From Ephydatia muelleri (taxonomy: Eukaryota; Porifera; Demospongiae; Spongillida; Spongillidae), in NCBI GenBank assembly GCA_013339895.1, contig JABACO010000003.1, forward strand, positions 11,453,349-11,517,348: 64,000 nucleotides of DNA, in the 5' to 3' direction. Below the pieces are notes generated by a model. It saw only the letters and a program-made list of their open reading frames with translations. It did not search any database and was not told where the DNA came from. A program made the position numbers and the translations under genes. This document shows, one piece after another, positions 59,501 to 64,000 of the stretch; position 1 is the first letter of the stretch, and every line of letters begins with the position of its first letter.

Positions 59501-60089
59501 AGCATTGCGAATGAAAGATTGAAGAGTGGAGTCTGTCCTGAGATACCTGAGTATTAAAGTCTACAATCGACGACTTGTATGGTTTTTTATACTGTAATGT
59601 TTTGAGCTCATCTTGAACTGTTACGTTTAGGGCGTGCCCGTAACAGTGAGTGTATAGCGCTCTTGGTTCAAGATTAATTTTCTGGCTGCAAAACCTGACC
59701 TTATTCCTGTCATGTTGTCCGCTCTGTCATAACACTGACCTCGCAGGTAATAATATTTAGGTTCATACGCAGCAATATACGTCCTGAACTGCTCTCAAAA
59801 TGTTGCAAGCATCAGGCTGTATAGTCTGATGAATTCCCAATGAGTATCAAAGTTCAACCTATCAAGGGCCTTTTCCACTGCGAATACCCTGTCTTTGTAA
59901 AAGCATAATCTTTATCACCATGCTATACCATTGTGGACTGGTTTAACTTTTGCCTTGAGGTATGCGCTATTTATATGGACCAGATCGATACCGAGAAGAT
60001 TGGAGGGGTTGGAAAAGTGGTGGAGATCGACGAGTCCAAGTTTGGCAAAAGAAAATATAATTATAGCACATTTCAGTAGGCCTTGGTTT

Positions 60090-60400
60090 TGTCATCCACA
60101 TAGTGCAGACAAAAAACCTTTGCTCTGTGTTCGAGAGGTATCTGTTGCCTCATCAATCATGATGTTGTAGTACTTCCCTGCAGCCTCATTCGTCTGACAG
60201 GTCACGTGCCAGTGCTCCCTGATACAGGACCACACAGATTGTAACAAATGGTGTTTCTCCTTCCTGTTAAAATCAGTTAAACAAAATGGCACACTGTTGA
60301 ATGTTGATATAGCCAAATATGTTATGCTATAACTAGGAATAATGTAGTCCCCACAATATGGCACAAAATTATAATAGAGCTTCTGTGAAATGTGCATAAT
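60090..60400 (-). pseudogene. Chimeric Calx-beta and hAT fragments
   Basis: On the minus strand a 101-codon frame holds DYIIPSYSITYLAISTFNS, a piece of a type I second-half exon (about 60,300-60,345), and further on AAGKYYNIMIDEATDTSRTQ, a hAT transposase piece (about 60,125-60,185). Between them, in another frame, is GETPFVTICVVLYQGALARD, a piece of a type III first-half exon (about 60,198-60,262). The fragments are truncated and lack intact splice sites, so they are not functional exons. Confidence 0.7.
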
Positions 60401-60614
60401 AATTCATGTTTTCATTGCTAACTGTAGCTGAATTAAGCATGTATAGTTAAACAGCATGGCACAACATTGAATGTGGACACAATAAAATATAATGCCATAG
60501 GTTTTTTATTACAGAACAGAAAGTTCTGACCTTTCGAATCATAAAGAGCAATATTGCATGAAAACTGCAATTTGTGCACTTCGTTTTGTTAAAATTGCCT
60601 TACTTTAACTCAAG

Positions 60615-61790
60615 TCAACCTCAGCAGTTAATAATATTTAGGTTCATACGCAGCAATATATGTCCTGAACTGCTCTCAAAATGTTGCAAGCATCAGACAA
60701 TTCAAGGCTGTATAGTCTGATGAATTCCCCATGAGTATCAAAGTTCAACCTATCAAGGGCCTTATTGCACTGTGAATACCCTGTCTTTGTAAAATAATCA
60801 TCCTTATTACCATGCACATTTCAGTAGGCCTTGGTTTTGTCATCCACACAGTGCAGACAAGAACCATTTGCTCTGTGTTCGAGGTATCTGTCGCCTCATC
60901 AATCATGATGGTGTAGTACTTCCCCGCAGCCCATCCGTTATATTTCGCAAAACAGAAAGTCCCATGATGCTAAGGATATCGTTTTGTATGTCTGGGCTGG
61001 TGTATTTGTCTTGGCTTTTCGTCATCCATTTTTTGAGGCTCACGATTTCTTCAGCACGAACATTCAATAGTAGAAAAAAATAAAATCAAATTCTCCTTCT
61101 GACTTATAGTGACCGCGCCAAGATAGCAAACTGCAGTCAAGACTGTCGATAATATTGTCCTATACAACAACTTTTCTTCAGCATGGATTGAACTGAACAT
61201 TTCACCAACGTCTTTTGAACTGCTTGGTATTGTAGCTAATATCATTATCTACCGCTTCATGGTGAGATTCGGAATTTTGGTGTTTTTCGAACCTATCAAG
61301 GACCTTTTTCCACCGTAAATACCCCCTGTCTTTGTAAAAGCATCATCCTCATTGCCTCATTTCAGTAGGCCTTGGTTTTCCGCAGTCAAGCAGTAGTAAC
61401 AGAGACCAGAGTCGTCGTGTTCTTGATAGTGGAGACATTGATATTTACTGAAAGAAAAGAACGCTTTTGTTTGCCGACGTTTCTCTTTGGACCATTTTGG
61501 CTGGTTAGGACGCGAAGGAAACAAAAGGCATTGGGATTATGAAGCAGGCTCGTCGATTAAGCAATCTGTCAAAATCGTACATGTACCTGACGAAGATACA
61601 ACCACTGAGGGAACTGACATCAAATGTCGGCACACCCGCCACTGCAATCGTCTTTCAATGACGTCGACGTGGCTACAGCTAGTTGGAATGAAATGGCTGA
61701 TAATAACTGACGCTAGCGGTAGAGGTACCGGAATGACTTTGCTGCACAGTTTCAGAGTTCTCGCACTTGTATTTGGAGCAAGCGAATATT
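60615..61790 (-). mobile_element. hAT-type DNA transposon remnant, copy 2
   Basis: Near-identical in its left part to 6,238-6,990 (same MIDEAT region at about 60,890-60,905) and diverging slightly toward the zinc-finger region near 61,390-61,470. Frames are interrupted. Further hAT motifs of this copy (CYGHALN region) lie to its left at about 59,620-59,740, ahead of the extra block. Confidence 0.7.
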
Positions 61791-61880
61791 GAACTAGTGG
61801 TTAAGTGGTTAAAATTAGTCCCATTGAACTAGTGGTTAAGTGGATATACCGGGGGAATAATTTCGTGCACTTAACCACTA

Positions 61881-62539
61881 CAGGGTCGTAGCATCGATAA
61901 ATGAACCGGTCCGGCCATTGTGGAAATTGAAAATGTGGAGAAAGTCCCGGGGAGGGTGCGGGAGGGGGGCACCCCTCCCGCCCAGCAAGGGGGTATGGGG
62001 GAGCGCAGGAAGCTCCCCCATCGGGGTCTGGGGCGGAGCCCCAGGAGCCAACGCTTTTTGATACGTAAAAACTACAAAAACTACACAAAAGCTGCGTGCG
62101 TCAGGTATAAACACCTTTGCCGTTCATTTACTAATGTCTCGTCATTAAATTACATTTGGATGTGTGCTTTGACAGGTACATGTATCATTGATGAATATAC
62201 TGCATATATAGTATGGGTCATAGTACGCAACTGAACTGTTGTAACAGCTTTAACGCAAATAAAACAAAACGCTCGATCATGGCAGCTGTCATAGTGCAAC
62301 CAGCCCCACCGTGAAAACCATTTTGGTTTGAAAGCCCTTTTCACTACGTTCTTCTTTCCGAACTCACGCATCGTAAATGGAACCGCAGCGGTTGATTAGC
62401 TGCAGGTGGTTGCACATTCATCTTGTCACCCACTCGAGTTACAAACCGGGTTAAACAAGCAATAAATAACAATAATCGTTAATATTTTCAAATGTTCTGG
62501 CATGGCCGGACCGGCCGGACTGGATGCTACGGCCTGCTG
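61881..62539 (-). mobile_element. 659-bp TIR element with a hAT-type zinc-finger ORF, ACTA target duplication
   Basis: Ends CAGGGTCGTAGCATC and inverse CAGCAGGCCGTAGCATC. ACTA flanks both sides (61,877-61,880 and 62,540-62,543), and the empty site is visible at about 7,505-7,520. A minus-strand frame at 62,150-62,371 reads RAFKPKWFSRWGWLHYDSCH, then RAFCFICVKA, a TTF-type zinc finger as found at the N-terminus of hAT/ZMYM1 transposases. The interior has GC-rich hairpins such as CTGGGGCGGAGCCCCAG. It is a deletion derivative without a catalytic domain. A 4-bp duplication is atypical for hAT. Confidence 0.85.
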
Positions 62540-62728
62540 ACTAGTTCAATAGTCGTTATTGTCACTTACTCCAAATACAAGTGCGAGGACCCCCCGGGGG
62601 CCCCAGTTTGGAAAAGTTGTCTACATGCCTGTAGCCAACCGGCTGACTCCTGAAATAAGCAGCACTGTGCTACGCTTTTCTTGTGGAGCAGTGGTTCGCT
62701 TCAGTTTGAAGTCAAAAATGATTTGAAC

Positions 62729-63093
62729 CAGTAGCGGCGGAAGACATTTATGATTGGGGGGGGGGGGGGGGGGGGGTCTCTAAACACAAAGATAATTAAA
62801 TTCATGATATTCTTCAAGCACGTGACAAATAACACAACAGCTGCCTGATATAGCACCAAAAGTGTCAATGAGCTAGCTACAGTTCTGGATATGAATATGT
62901 TTTTGGCTATGCTATAATTGATCCGCTGCCGGCGTGGCGCAATGGTCATTGATCAATGAATTATCGATTAATTAAATGCACTACCTGTTGTTAGGATAGG
63001 AGGGGCTGAGCCCCCCCCCGTTGCCAATATTGGGGGTGCTCGAGACTCCCTAGCCCCCCCCCCCCCCCCCCCCCCCCCCTTCCGCCGCCACTG
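62729..63093. mobile_element. 365-bp MITE with poly-G/poly-C ends and TGAAC target duplication
   Basis: Terminal repeats CAGTAGCGGCGGAAG and CAGTGGCGGCGGAAG (inverse). TGAAC lies at 62,724-62,728 and again at 63,094-63,098, and the empty site TGAACGG is present near 7,713 in the paralogous intron. A G-run lies just inside the left end (62,756-62,776) and a C-run just inside the right end (63,053-63,079). No coding capacity. Confidence 0.9.
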
Positions 63094-63314
63094 TGAACGG
63101 TAGGAGTTGGTATCAAATTGACTCCCGTACCCAGTTGGAAACCAAGCGAACGCATCCTGACCATTTTACAGATGGAAAAGTGCTTCCTCCTGTTTTTCTC
63201 TGAGCGTAACGCTTTGCTGGTGACACGTTAGAGAATAAGCGCTTCTCCCCGTAACTTTAATATATAGGAATAGAGCCTGGGAACGAGGATCATATCAAAC
63301 GTGCTTCCCCACCG

Positions 63315-63346
63315 GGGGGGGGGGGGGGGAGAGAGGGGGGGGGGGG
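63315..63346. repeat. Poly-G tract with GAGAGA interruption
   Basis: Homologue of the pure G run at 7,925-7,966, here shorter and broken by GAGAGA. It lies in the segmental copy. Confidence 0.9.
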
Positions 63347-64000
63347 CGGAGGCCTGTTTATTGTTTATGAAATGAATAGCCATTTGAGGTACCATAACAG
63401 TATGAAATAAAAATAACGCTGTACAGTAAAAAATAAAAATAAATAAAAAGAAATGATACATCATCCCTCTAGTATGGGGGTGCACCAGAAATATATCTCT
63501 GGGTGCACTTATCATAACCTAGACCACAACACTGATTAGCTTGATACCTGGTCGAAAAACGGTATGGTGTTACAGCGTAAATGCAAATCACACCTGAACT
63601 AACACGTTTGAAGGTGTCAAACTCTACGATTAGTGTGATCCCTCTTAGTTCTGGCAGGGATGACTAAATTTAGGAACATCACGTGATTGCGAAATTCAGT
63701 GATAATCTCAACCGCGTCTCAACTCAACTCTTTCTCAACGTTAATGGCCATCTAGAATTTTTCAGAGCGACGTTATAGGGGCGAGGCTCATTAACAGCTG
63801 CATGCTATATATAGGTCAATGGCTCACGTGCGCCGTCTCCAATCCCTCTACTGTACTTAAATATAATCCATCTATAGGTCTTCGGCATTTTCTTGTCTAG
63901 TACAAAGCTTGTCTACAGTTATTTTTGGTGTGAAGAGTACTACAGGCTTGCCATCCAAAACAAACATTTTTCGAAAACCCTTTCACCGCTAGTACTGTAC

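Larger units (their letters stand above)
58808..64000 (-). repeat. Segmental duplication, copy 2 of the hAT-bearing intron
   Basis: Collinear with 5,314-8,605 with these differences: a segment inverted at 59,331-59,500; an extra block at about 59,900-60,610 with chimeric Calx-beta/hAT pieces; duplication of the AGGTTCATACGCAGCAATAT region (59,760 and 60,640); and two TIR-element insertions at 61,881-62,539 and 62,729-63,093. The copy continues past the right edge. Confidence 0.88.

Noticed and set aside
62930-62960. A-box-like GTGGCGCAATGGTCA
   Set aside because: No B-box or acceptor stem follows; it lies inside a MITE.
1-64000. CRISPR arrays, bacterial operons or a contaminating prokaryotic segment
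   Set aside because: No direct-repeat/spacer pattern; introns and animal-type transposons are found throughout.
54395-64000. Naming gene A or B as a sponge aggregation factor
   Set aside because: The diagnostic Wreath domain is not visible, and gene B has a transmembrane helix; the similarity rests only on Calx-beta repeats.

Overview
The window looks like AT-rich metazoan genomic DNA with short introns, most likely from a sponge. The case for a sponge rests on a very large, intron-rich Calx-beta gene family of the kind known from sponge aggregation factors, plus cnidarian/sponge-type transposon remnants. This is inference; no rRNA or mitochondrial marker is present to confirm it.

Bases 1-30,564 (minus strand) hold the 5' part of one giant gene, here called gene A. 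It starts with a signal-peptide exon at 30,501-30,564 and runs off the left edge. I can place 51 exons by consensus splice sites. After the signal peptide they alternate strictly between 'first-half' (about 45-53 codons) and 'second-half' (about 71-80 codons) exons, all joined in phase 1. Each pair makes one Calx-beta domain: 25 domains, about 3,100 residues visible. The last 18 domains form six repeats of a three-domain, six-exon unit. Units 4-6 lie in a 2.1-kb tandem duplication that is about 99% identical between copies. Every domain keeps one cysteine in each half.

The long introns of gene A carry repeats: a hAT-type DNA transposon (5.3-9.1 kb), a LINE-like reverse-transcriptase remnant (18.6-20.0 kb), unidentified debris (22.1-24.7 kb), a 150-bp satellite, a gag-like fossil and a 23-bp minisatellite (25.6-30.1 kb).

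Bases 30.6-54.4 kb are a repeat-rich spacer. It contains several small TIR elements with clear target-site duplications, a Ty3/Gypsy-type LTR element (34.66-38.81 kb) inserted in a 15-bp minisatellite, and a Ginger1-type DNA transposon with CCGG target-site duplications (39.60-41.96 kb). It also holds a CTCA satellite, an integrase-like fossil, an unrecognised 202-codon ORF, a 940-bp purine-only tract and a perfect 309-bp tandem duplication.

Bases 54.4-64.0 kb (minus strand) hold the 3' end of a paralogue, gene B: Calx-beta half-exons, then one transmembrane helix, a polybasic juxtamembrane stretch and a short cytoplasmic tail. Its upstream intron is a diverged copy of the hAT-bearing intron of gene A (5.3-8.6 kb). 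The duplication therefore postdates the hAT insertion. Since then the copy has gained two further TIR elements, an inverted 150-170 bp segment and a Calx-beta/hAT chimera. The locus is best read as a cluster of rapidly changing, tandemly duplicated Calx-beta adhesion or recognition proteins. A role like that of aggregation factors is a hypothesis only.
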